A program made the position numbers and the translations under genes. This document shows positions 1 to 5,442 of a stretch of DNA of 5,497 nucleotides, in pieces. Within the stretch, counting starts at the first letter, position 1; every line of letters starts with the position of its first letter. This DNA comes from Candidatus Electrothrix marina (GTDB lineage: Bacteria > Desulfobacterota > Desulfobulbia > Desulfobulbales > Desulfobulbaceae): the NCBI GenBank assembly GCA_004028495.1, contig MTKS01000130.1, positions 1 through 5,497 on the forward strand. The letters are read 5' to 3'. The notes below the pieces were generated by a model. That model searched no databases. It was not told where the DNA came from and saw nothing but the letters and a program-made list of their open reading frames with translations.

Positions 1-20
1 TAAAGCGGCAAGGGGCGTAG

Positions 21-40
21 GGGTGGTTCGCGAACCGCCC
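21..40. repeat. Hairpin 1, loopless palindrome
   Basis: The left arm GGGTGGTTCG (21-30) pairs with the right arm CGAACCGCCC (31-40), with one G-T wobble. The core GGTTCGCGAACC is a perfect 12-base palindrome. The arms abut directly, so the structure is a cruciform-type palindrome more than an ordinary RNA hairpin. Confidence 0.8.
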
Positions 41-68
41 GTGGTGTTTCCGAGATTTCGCGCAGGAG

Positions 69-90
69 GCCCAGGGTTGAAACCCTGGGC
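69..90. repeat. Hairpin 2, perfect 10-bp arms
   Basis: GCCCAGGGTT (69-78) and AACCCTGGGC (81-90) are exact reverse complements separated by two bases. No T-tract follows, which argues against a rho-independent terminator. Confidence 0.85.
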
Positions 91-101
91 TATGTTCGTG
101 C

Positions 102-117
102 TGTCCCGCCAGGGACA
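102..117. repeat. Hairpin 3, perfect 6-bp arms
   Basis: TGTCCC (102-107) and GGGACA (112-117) are exact reverse complements around the four-base loop GCCA. It lies between hairpins 2 and 4 and appears to be part of the same composite element. Confidence 0.7.
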
Positions 118-127
118 TTCGATAATA

Positions 128-149
128 GCCCGGTGATTTATCACCGGGC
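128..149. repeat. Hairpin 4, perfect 10-bp arms
   Basis: GCCCGGTGAT (128-137) and ATCACCGGGC (140-149) are exact reverse complements separated by TT. It has the same size and geometry as hairpin 2 but a different arm sequence beyond the shared GCCC/GGGC ends. Confidence 0.85.
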
Positions 150-173
150 GGGTTTAGGGCTGCGGCGCATAGG

Positions 174-202
174 TTGTTCTCTTCCCTGTTACCGTGTACA
201 AT
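174..202 (+). promoter_or_regulatory. Sigma70-like promoter for the antitoxin
   Basis: TTGTTC (174-179) and TACAAT (197-202) match the -35 and -10 consensus at 4 of 6 and 5 of 6 positions, with an ideal 17-base spacer. Transcription would start near 209, giving a leader of about 80 bases before the antitoxin ATG at 289. It is the best promoter-like pair seen between the hairpins and the gene. The assignment rests on sequence match alone. Confidence 0.5.
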
Positions 203-288
203 GGACAAAAAGAAATGCCGATAATAACAATTTCCTTAACGACCTCTGGAAGCCGCCCTGAACCGGACGGCAGTTTCATGGTGCAATT

Positions 289-516
289 ATGAGTACAATT
301 GTCGAAGATATTAAAAATTTGTCCGTTTCTGAACGGATTGAGCTTGTAGAAGATATATGGAACAGCATTGCCGAGGAGCCTCGATTCTCCCCGGCCCTTT
401 CCGCAGAGGAGCGAGAGGAACTGCATCGCAGGTACACGGCCCATCAGGCGGACTCGTCCACAGGTATTCCCTGGAGTCGGGTACATGCGAAAATATTTTC
501 AGGGACACAAGGTTGA
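289..516 (+). CDS. Addiction module antitoxin (TIGR02574/Unstab_antitox type)
   Basis: This 75-residue protein matches the small 'putative addiction module component' antitoxin family (TIGR02574, Pfam Unstab_antitox). In that family, members neutralise a RelE/ParE-like toxin encoded immediately downstream and usually repress their own operon. Diagnostic features are the N-terminal helix with LSVSERIELVEDIWNSI (11-27), a variable middle, the LSAEEREELHRR segment (37-48), and the C-terminal AHQAD..TGIPWSRVHAKI pattern (51-69). The length is normal for the family. The ATG at 289 is the only sensible start; no strong Shine-Dalgarno is visible before it. The TGA at 514-516 overlaps an ATG at 516 in the +1 frame, the usual translational coupling to the toxin. 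That toxin frame is truncated here, so the antitoxin seems to be an orphan. The family call is firm; whether the gene still functions is unknown. Confidence 0.87.
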   Translation: MSTIVEDIKNLSVSERIELVEDIWNSIAEEPRFSPALSAEEREELHRRYTAHQADSSTGIPWSRVHAKIFSGTQG

Positions 517-590
517 TGGAAGTCATCTTCAGGCCGGAAGCACCGTTCTTCTGCATCAGATCTTGTTGTTGTCTCCTGTTTTCATCATAA
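516..590 (+). pseudogene. Truncated RelE/ParE-type toxin remnant
   Basis: An ATG overlapping the antitoxin stop (TGATG) opens a 24-codon frame beginning MEVIFRPEA. This closely resembles the first beta strand and start of the first helix in RelE/ParE-superfamily toxins paired with this antitoxin family (typically M-x-V-x-FRPEA-E). From residue 10 on, the reading becomes a Cys/Phe/Leu-rich run unlike any toxin and stops at TAA (588-590). Toxins of this family are normally about 90-105 residues. No other frame in 540-790 resumes recognisable toxin sequence, so a deletion or replacement of the toxin body fits better than a single frameshift. Position, overlap and N-terminal motif make this a toxin remnant; the cause of the break is inferred. 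Confidence 0.65.
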
Positions 591-635
591 GCGTAAGCCC
601 GGTTCCTGGTCAGGTGCCATCTGACTGAAACAGGA
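574..635. repeat. Imperfect inverted repeat within the toxin-decay region
   Basis: TCCTGTTTTCA (574-584) pairs with TGAAACAGGA (626-635) except for one bulged T. The 41 bases between them contain a smaller CCTG-GT-CAGG stem. The element begins inside the broken toxin frame and could be a short inserted palindromic element, the ends of something deleted, or chance. Confidence 0.3.
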
Positions 636-789
636 ACTGACAAGGCGTTTCTCAACTTCCCTGTAATCTCTCACTAACCTCTTCTTCCAAAGCGGTTCGC
701 ATGTACCTTACCCCCCGGCGCATCATGTTCATCGTGCTGCTGGAGCGGTGAGAACTGCCAGCGGTTGATTTCACAACCCAATAAAAATC
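591..789. other. Spacer with no recognisable gene
   Basis: This spacer lies between the toxin remnant and ygiQ. Short open frames exist on both strands: a plus-strand frame ends near 750 with ...MYLTPRRIMF..., and a minus-strand frame over the same bases contains ...RRGVRYMRTALEEE.... Neither has a visible ribosome binding site or family resemblance I can name. It may be debris from the same rearrangement that removed the toxin, plus the ygiQ leader. Confidence 0.5.
637..667 (+). promoter_or_regulatory. Weak promoter candidate upstream of ygiQ
   Basis: CTGACA (637-642) and TGTAAT (662-667) each match the sigma70 consensus at 5 of 6 positions, but the spacer is 19 bases, longer than preferred. 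If used, transcription would begin near 674 and leave a leader of roughly 115 bases before ygiQ. It is the best pair I could find in this spacer, so it is listed with low confidence. Confidence 0.22.
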
Positions 790-2547
790 ATGTTCCTCCC
801 AACCACCAAAAAAGAACTCCACCAGCTCGGCTGGGACGCCCTGGACATCATCCTCGTCAGCGGCGATGCCTACATAGATTCCCCCTTTATCGGCACAGCC
901 GTGATAGGGCGAGTCCTTACCGATGCCGGATTCCGGGTCGGGATACTTGCCCAGCCCGACCTGCAAGGAGACGACATCTGCCGCCTCGGTGAACCCAAGC
1001 TTTTCTGGGGTGTGAGCGGAGGCTGTGTCGATTCGATGGTGGCCAACCTCACCGCCTCCGGTCGCAAACGCAAAAAGGACGACTACACCCCCGGTGGCAT
1101 CAATAACCGCAGACCGGACCGGGCCGTACTGATCTACGCCAACCTGATCCGCAGCAAATTCAAAAATACCTGCCCCATTGTGCTGGGCGGCATCGAGGCC
1201 AGCCTTCGCCGTATTGCCCATTATGATTACTGGTCCAATGCCGTGCGCCGCTCCATCCTCCTGGATGCCAAGGCGGATTTCCTCCTGTACGGCATGGCGG
1301 AGCGGGCCGTGGTGGATCTTGCCACCGCCCTTAAAGATGGGACCGACCCGCGTGACATTCGCGGCCTCTGTTATTCTGCCCCGGAGCGACCGGCGGAGTA
1401 TCTGGCACTGCCTGCCTTTGATGAGGTTTCCGGCACCGGCAAGCAGGCCAAGAAGGCCTTCACCAAGATGTTCTGTCGCTTTTACGAGAATAACGACCCC
1501 GTCACAGCCCAGGGTCTGGTCCAGCTGCACGGCACCCGCTGGTTGATCCAGAATCCGCCGCAACACCATCTTTCCCCGGACGAGCTGGATCATATCCACA
1601 GCCTGGATTATCAGCTGGATCTGCATCCTTTTCATCAACCGCAGGGGGATGTACGGGCCCTAGAAACAATCAGGTTCTCTCTTGCTACCCATCGAGGCTG
1701 CTACGGCGAATGCAATTTCTGCGCTATTGCTGTTCATCAAGGACGGACCGTTGTTCAGCGGAGCAGGAAGTCCATTGTTAACGAGGCCAAAGGCCTGATT
1801 GCCCATCCGGCCTTTAAAGGCAGGATCCACGACGTGGGCGGCCCCACAGCCAATATGTACGGGGTGGAGTGCCGGAAAAAGCTGCACAAAGGAAGTTGCT
1901 CGGATAAACGCTGCCTTTTTCCTCAGAAATGCAAGGCAATGCAGGTGGATCACAGGGAACAGCTCCGCCTGTTGGAGGAGCTGCGCCAGCTCAAAGGGGT
2001 GAAGCAGGTGGTGGTGTCCTCCGGCATCCGCTACGATCTGATCCTGGCTGACTCGAAAAACGGGCTTAAATATCTGCGTCAGGTGGTGCGCCACCATGTC
2101 TCCGGTCAGATGAAGGTGGCTCCGGAGCATTGTCAGGATAATGTCCTGGCATGCATGGGCAAGCCGGGCCGGGAAAGCCTGCTCCGTTTTCGGGATTTCT
2201 TCAATAAGATGAGTGCAGCGGAGGGACTCAAGCAGTTCCTCACCTATTACATCATTGCGGCCCATCCCGGCTGTCGCCAGCAGGATATGCAGGCCATGAA
2301 GAATTTCGCCCAAAAGGAGTTGAAGGTGCTTCCCCGTCAGGTGCAGATCTTCACCCCCACTCCCTCAACCTGGTCCACCCTTATGTACTGGACCGGCGAG
2401 AACCCTTTTACCGGTCAGCCTTGTTTTGTGGAAAAGGATAATCAGGCTCGGGAGCGGCAAAAGGCGGTGCTGACTGGGCCGGTGCAGGAAGCGGTGAAGA
2501 GGCAGGGAGGCGGGAGGTCTTTTGTGAAAAAAAGGTGCCAAAGGTAG
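790..2547 (+). CDS. ygiQ: YgiQ-family (UPF0313) radical SAM protein
   Basis: This 585-residue protein is a member of the YgiQ/UPF0313 radical SAM family, whose substrate is not established. The N-terminal YgiQ domain (about 1-280) carries LGWDALDIILVSGDAYIDSP, GGIEASLRR (133-141) and AHYDYWS (143-149). The radical SAM core follows, with its [4Fe-4S]-binding CxxxCxxC at Cys304, Cys308 and Cys311 inside RGCYGECNFCAI. Beyond it lie GGPTANMYG (350-358) and four further cysteines (361, 370, 375, 381) in a spacing also found in the E. coli homologue. The C-terminal part includes APEH, AAHPGC and TPTPSTWSTLMYWTG. Compared with E. coli YgiQ (about 740 residues) it lacks an N-terminal extension and the long basic tail, as is usual for shorter family members. 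The ATG at 790 is the only standard start after the in-frame stop at 766-768, and it matches the common MFLPT start. No Shine-Dalgarno is visible. The gene stands alone, in no clear operon. Family assignment is very secure; biochemical role is unknown. Confidence 0.95.
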   Translation: MFLPTTKKELHQLGWDALDIILVSGDAYIDSPFIGTAVIGRVLTDAGFRVGILAQPDLQGDDICRLGEPKLFWGVSGGCVDSMVANLTASGRKRKKDDYTPGGINNRRPDRAVLIYANLIRSKFKNTCPIVLGGIEASLRRIAHYDYWSNAVRRSILLDAKADFLLYGMAERAVVDLATALKDGTDPRDIRGLCYSAPERPAEYLALPAFDEVSGTGKQAKKAFTKMFCRFYENNDPVTAQGLVQLHGTRWLIQNPPQHHLSPDELDHIHSLDYQLDLHPFHQPQGDVRALETIRFSLATHRGCYGECNFCAIAVHQGRTVVQRSRKSIVNEAKGLIAHPAFKGRIHDVGGPTANMYGVECRKKLHKGSCSDKRCLFPQKCKAMQVDHREQLRLLEELRQLKGVKQVVVSSGIRYDLILADSKNGLKYLRQVVRHHVSGQMKVAPEHCQDNVLACMGKPGRESLLRFRDFFNKMSAAEGLKQFLTYYIIAAHPGCRQQDMQAMKNFAQKELKVLPRQVQIFTPTPSTWSTLMYWTGENPFTGQPCFVEKDNQARERQKAVLTGPVQEAVKRQGGGRSFVKKRCQR

Positions 2548-2647
2548 CAAAAACGGCAGCAACAGGGGGAAAAAGGAAATTCTCCCCTCGAAAAAGAAGA
2601 GGTTGAATAACGAGTCTGCGTTCGACGAGTCGGAGTCTGCTGTCTTG

Positions 2648-2676
2648 TTGTCCTCATTACCGAAATACGGTACACT
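2648..2676 (+). promoter_or_regulatory. Possible promoter for the membrane protein gene
   Basis: TTGTCC (2648-2653) and TACACT (2671-2676) each match the sigma70 consensus at 4 of 6 positions with a 17-base spacer. The predicted start near 2683 would give a leader of about 60 bases before the ATG at 2742. A dyad lies inside the spacer and overlaps the -10. The match is moderate. Confidence 0.35.
2658..2672. promoter_or_regulatory. Operator-like dyad TACCG-N5-CGGTA
   Basis: A perfect 5-bp inverted repeat with a 5-base centre lies between the proposed -35 and -10 elements, where a bound repressor would block RNA polymerase. The same half-site recurs in the palindrome at 2710-2719. A regulatory role is inferred from position and symmetry only. 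Confidence 0.25.
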
Positions 2677-2709
2677 GTTGCCGCCGATGATCTCAAGAAG
2701 AAAAAAAGA

Positions 2710-2719
2710 ATACCGGTAT
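2710..2719. promoter_or_regulatory. Perfect palindrome ATACCGGTAT in the leader
   Basis: This 10-base perfect palindrome lies 11 bases before the GGAG ribosome binding site and shares TACCG/CGGTA with the upstream dyad. The core TACCGGTA also occurs inside the coding region at 3856-3863, so the motif is not unique to the leader, which weakens an operator reading. Confidence 0.22.
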
Positions 2720-2729
2720 CGAACAATAC

Positions 2730-2733
2730 GGAG
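2730..2733 (+). promoter_or_regulatory. Ribosome binding site, membrane protein gene
   Basis: GGAG lies 8 bases before the ATG at 2742, an ideal distance, and supports that codon as the start. Confidence 0.7.
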
Positions 2734-2741
2734 TTTAAACA

Positions 2742-4124
2742 ATGAGTTATTTTGGCTATAGAAAAAGAATGCCCGGTAGCAGGGAACAGATTTTCCTTAA
2801 TCTTTTCACGATGTTTCTTCTATTCTTTATTATTCTGCGATGGTTTTTCCTGATTGATCAGTACAGCGTCAACATGCTCTTTTGGGATCAATGGGACTTT
2901 CTGGGGGCGTTATTCGCTGATAAAGGCCCGTGGGAACTGTTCAGCTGGCAGCACGGACCGCCTCGACAGGGGGTGGGCTTTTTCCTGACCAAAGCAGTCG
3001 CCGAGCTTTCCGGTTGGAATACACGGATCGAATCTTTCATGATCGGGACAGTTGTTTGTTTTGCCGCCCTGACAGCTGTTTTTCTTAAGTTCCGGCTTGT
3101 CGGCAATATCACAGCGTTTGATGTTGCCATACCGCTTCTTTATCTTTCTCCTTTGCAGTTCGGTCTGTTTGGAAACACGCCCAATGTTTCACACGGCGCC
3201 ATGCCCTTGCTGTTGATAACCCTCTTCTGTCTGTGCTGGACGATAAAAAACATCACGCTACGGTATTTTCTCTGCGCAATAATCAACTTCATGACAATTT
3301 ATACAGGATTCGGTATTTTTATAGGTTGTATTATCCCGTTTTTATTTCTTTCGGAAAGTATTCTCGCTGTCAGGAAAGGGGATAAAAGGAGAACAGTGCT
3401 GGCAGTGTTCTTTATTCTTGTCTCAATTCTTTCTTTGTTGTCCTTTTTTATCAATTATACATTTAACAGTGCAGCCCCGGGATTTCGTTTTCCGTATCCT
3501 GATTATTTCATGTATATAAAATTTATTTTGATAAGTTTTGCCACATATTGCGGTATACGGATGTCTCATATCGTTTCGTATATTATTGCCGCTCCGGTTG
3601 TTATCGGTATGCTGTATGCTGTTGGCAGAACCGGATTAGATATTGTACACAGCCTGTTCCGGGAAAAGAACGCCCAGGAAATCATAACAGGTCAAATCAT
3701 ACTTGTTCTTGTACTCTTTACGTCGATTTTTTTACTTAATCTGGCCATCGGCAGAGTATGTCTCGGTTTGGGAGCGGCAACAGCTTCCCGGTATACGCCC
3801 TATATAACTTTCGCTTTTTTTGCCCTCTATCTGTTTGCTGTTACACGGGGAAACATACCGGTACAACTGATTGTTTTCTGCACGGCCTGTTTTTTTGTCA
3901 CGACCTTCTCCATCGGTAACCATAACCGAGCCTATGCTGAAAGACTCCGTCAAGGAAAGCTGAAATGGAAACAAGCGTACTTGCAGACAGAAAATATTCT
4001 TTTGGCCAACAGATTAAGCGGTTTTGAAATTCACCCAAATCCTCAACAAACCCATCTTAAAGCAAAGTTGGATTATCTGAAAAAAAATAAATTGAACCTC
4101 TATTTGACCGGCCGTAAGCAGTAG
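2742..4124 (+). CDS. Polytopic membrane protein, GT-C-like, function unknown
   Basis: This 460-residue integral membrane protein cannot be named. By eye there are about ten to eleven hydrophobic spans, including 18-37, 98-117, 124-142, 154-170, 173-205 (perhaps two), 217-238, 257-272, 276-294, 316-336, 350-368 and 371-390. A basic soluble tail follows (391-460). The long loop after the first span (38-97) contains WDQWD (Asp49, Asp52) and WQHGPPRQG (69-77). An acidic pair in the first extracytoplasmic loop followed by a P-rich motif is the layout of GT-C glycosyltransferases such as the ArnT/PMT type, which use polyprenyl-phosphate sugars. SRY (349-351) before a late helix is also common in such proteins. 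The GT-C role is inference. Base composition is markedly AT-rich in the middle (14 G/C in 3481-3540) compared with the flanking genes, partly because of Phe/Ile-rich helices but perhaps also from transfer. It precedes proA by 41 bp on the same strand. Confidence 0.85.
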   Translation: MSYFGYRKRMPGSREQIFLNLFTMFLLFFIILRWFFLIDQYSVNMLFWDQWDFLGALFADKGPWELFSWQHGPPRQGVGFFLTKAVAELSGWNTRIESFMIGTVVCFAALTAVFLKFRLVGNITAFDVAIPLLYLSPLQFGLFGNTPNVSHGAMPLLLITLFCLCWTIKNITLRYFLCAIINFMTIYTGFGIFIGCIIPFLFLSESILAVRKGDKRRTVLAVFFILVSILSLLSFFINYTFNSAAPGFRFPYPDYFMYIKFILISFATYCGIRMSHIVSYIIAAPVVIGMLYAVGRTGLDIVHSLFREKNAQEIITGQIILVLVLFTSIFLLNLAIGRVCLGLGAATASRYTPYITFAFFALYLFAVTRGNIPVQLIVFCTACFFVTTFSIGNHNRAYAERLRQGKLKWKQAYLQTENILLANRLSGFEIHPNPQQTHLKAKLDYLKKNKLNLYLTGRKQ

Positions 4125-4153
4125 GACGGAGGTATTGAAACTCTATACAATAT

Positions 4154-4158
4154 AAGGA
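4154..4158 (+). promoter_or_regulatory. Ribosome binding site of proA
   Basis: AAGGA, within TAAGGAAG, lies 7 bases before the ATG at 4166 and fixes that start. Confidence 0.75.
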
Positions 4159-4165
4159 AGACATA

Positions 4166-5431
4166 ATGGATAACAACGAAATAGATCAACTCGTCACAGC
4201 TATGGCAGAAAAAGGACGGGCAGCAGCCCGCAAACTTGCAGCCCTGTCCACTGCGGTAAAGAACGATATTTTGCTGGCTACAGCAGAACAGCTTAAAACA
4301 CAACGGGATTTCATCCGCACGGAAAATGAGAAAGACCTGGCCGTAGGCAGGGAAAAGGGCTTGTCCCCGGCCATGCTGGATCGCTTGGAGCTTAGTGATA
4401 AGGTCATTGCCTCCATGATTCAGGGGTTGGAGGAGATCGCGGCCCTGCCTGACCCGGTGGGGGAGGTGGATGATATGAAGCGTCGCCCCAGCGGAATTAC
4501 CGTCGGGCGGATGCGGGTGCCCCTCGGCGTTGTGGGCATGATTTATGAATCCCGGCCCAATGTAACCATTGATGCCGCAGCTCTTTGCCTGAAAGCGGGT
4601 AATGGTGTCCTGCTCCGGGGCGGTTCAGAGGCTATCCATTCTAATTTGGCCCTGGCCGGGTTGCTGCAAAAGGTACTGGAGGCCCATGCCGTGCCCAAAG
4701 AGGCGGTGCAGGTCATCCCGGTGACGGATCGCTACGGAGTCAATGCCATGCTGGCCCAGGAGGCCTTTGTCGACGTGATCATCCCCAGGGGCGGGGAGGG
4801 GCTGATCCGTTTTGTCACGGAAAACTCCAGTATCCCGGTGCTTAAGCATTATAAGGGTGTCTGTCATCTCTACATTGACGAGAGCGGCGACATTGACAAG
4901 GGCGTTCGTATCGCCATGAACAGCAAAACCCAACGGCCCGGTGTCTGCAATGCCTTGGAAGGAATGTTGGTGCATAAGGCCATAGCGGAACGCTTCCTGC
5001 CTGCGGCGGCCAAGGAGCTGCTTGCTGCCGGGGTTGAGTTGCTCGGTTGCGAACAGAGCTGCGCCTTGGTCCCGGAAATCACACCTGCTGCGGATTCTGA
5101 TTGGGGCACAGAGTTTCTGGAGCTGAAAATGGTGGTCAAGGTGGTGGACGATATGGATGCAGCAATGGCCTATATTGCGCAGCACGGCTCCCAGCATACT
5201 GAGGTTATCGTGACGGAGTCCTATGTCAACAGCCAACGTTTTCTCCGGGAAGTGGATGCCTCGGCAGTGATGATCAATGCCTCCAGCCGCTTCAACGACG
5301 GCGGTCAGTTCGGCCTGGGTGCGGAGATCGGCATTTCCACCACCAAGCTGCATGCCTACGGCCCTATGGGCCTGGAAGAGTTGACCACAAAAAAATTCAT
5401 AGTCTACGGCCAAGGAGAGGTCCGCCAATAA
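4166..5431 (+). CDS. proA: Glutamate-5-semialdehyde dehydrogenase (gamma-glutamyl phosphate reductase)
   Basis: ProA reduces gamma-glutamyl 5-phosphate with NADPH to glutamate 5-semialdehyde, the second step of proline synthesis from glutamate, in the cytoplasm. The 421-residue length is full for the family. Recognisable landmarks are MIYESRPNVTIDAAALCLKAG (125-145), LLRGGSEAI (149-157), IIPRGGEGLI (205-214) and the catalytic cysteine Cys261 in KTQRPGVCNALE. Near the C-terminus are SSRFNDGGQFGLGAEIGIST and LHAYGPMGLEELTT, both strongly conserved in ProA. No key motif is missing. The usual partner proB (glutamate 5-kinase) is not upstream in this window; the membrane protein gene is there instead. 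nadD follows within 11 bases, a conserved proA-nadD order in many bacteria. The start is supported by a good ribosome binding site. Confidence 0.97.
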   Translation: MDNNEIDQLVTAMAEKGRAAARKLAALSTAVKNDILLATAEQLKTQRDFIRTENEKDLAVGREKGLSPAMLDRLELSDKVIASMIQGLEEIAALPDPVGEVDDMKRRPSGITVGRMRVPLGVVGMIYESRPNVTIDAAALCLKAGNGVLLRGGSEAIHSNLALAGLLQKVLEAHAVPKEAVQVIPVTDRYGVNAMLAQEAFVDVIIPRGGEGLIRFVTENSSIPVLKHYKGVCHLYIDESGDIDKGVRIAMNSKTQRPGVCNALEGMLVHKAIAERFLPAAAKELLAAGVELLGCEQSCALVPEITPAADSDWGTEFLELKMVVKVVDDMDAAMAYIAQHGSQHTEVIVTESYVNSQRFLREVDASAVMINASSRFNDGGQFGLGAEIGISTTKLHAYGPMGLEELTTKKFIVYGQGEVRQ

Positions 5432-5442
5432 GAGGTGAGGAG

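Larger units (their letters stand above)
21..149. repeat. Cluster of four palindromic (REP-like) hairpins
   Basis: Four separate inverted repeats stand in a row within 130 bases: 21-40, 69-90, 102-117 and 128-149. Three have 10-bp arms and almost no loop; the third has 6-bp arms and a 4-base loop. No supported gene lies here. The pattern of GC-rich near-loopless palindromes joined by short constant-looking spacers is typical of dispersed intergenic repeat elements (REP/BIME-like). From memory, similar blocks occur in several environmental Gram-negative genomes. That this one is dispersed in its own genome is inference, since only one copy is visible. None of the hairpins is followed by a T-run, so they do not look like intrinsic terminators. 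Confidence 0.7.

Noticed and set aside
21..149. CRISPR array or integron attC site
   Set aside because: The palindromes differ from each other and are not regularly spaced identical repeats. No attC core sites or integrase are visible.
278..292. Mini-ORF ATG-GTG-CAA-TTA-TGA overlapping the antitoxin start (ATGA)
   Set aside because: It is only four codons with no ribosome binding site; overlap of this kind is easily due to chance.
652..1638. 328-codon open frame on the minus strand
   Set aside because: Nearly all of it is antisense to the secure ygiQ gene. Its translation shows no recognisable domain, and long antisense frames are common opposite GC-rich genes.
1660..2313. 217-codon minus-strand open frame inside ygiQ
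   Set aside because: It lies fully antisense to conserved radical SAM sequence and has no family resemblance.
2527..2533. Run of seven A near the end of ygiQ as a programmed frameshift site
   Set aside because: The codon phase (GTG AAA AAA AGG) does not give the standard X-XXY-YYZ heptamer for tandem slippage. It lies within the last few codons, where a shift would change little.
2563..2590. GGGGA / TCCCC inverted repeat after ygiQ considered as a terminator
   Set aside because: The stem is short, the loop is A-rich and no T-run follows on the plus strand, so it does not meet the form of an intrinsic terminator.
2611..2640. Short direct repeat GAGTCTGC (2612-2619 and 2633-2640)
   Set aside because: Two 8-base copies are too little to support a repeat element or binding-site array.
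4128..4157. GGAGG followed by TTG AAA CTC TAT ACA ATA TAA as a leader peptide before proA
   Set aside because: The spacing between GGAGG and TTG is only two bases and the peptide is six codons with no attenuator structure. proA has its own good ribosome binding site.
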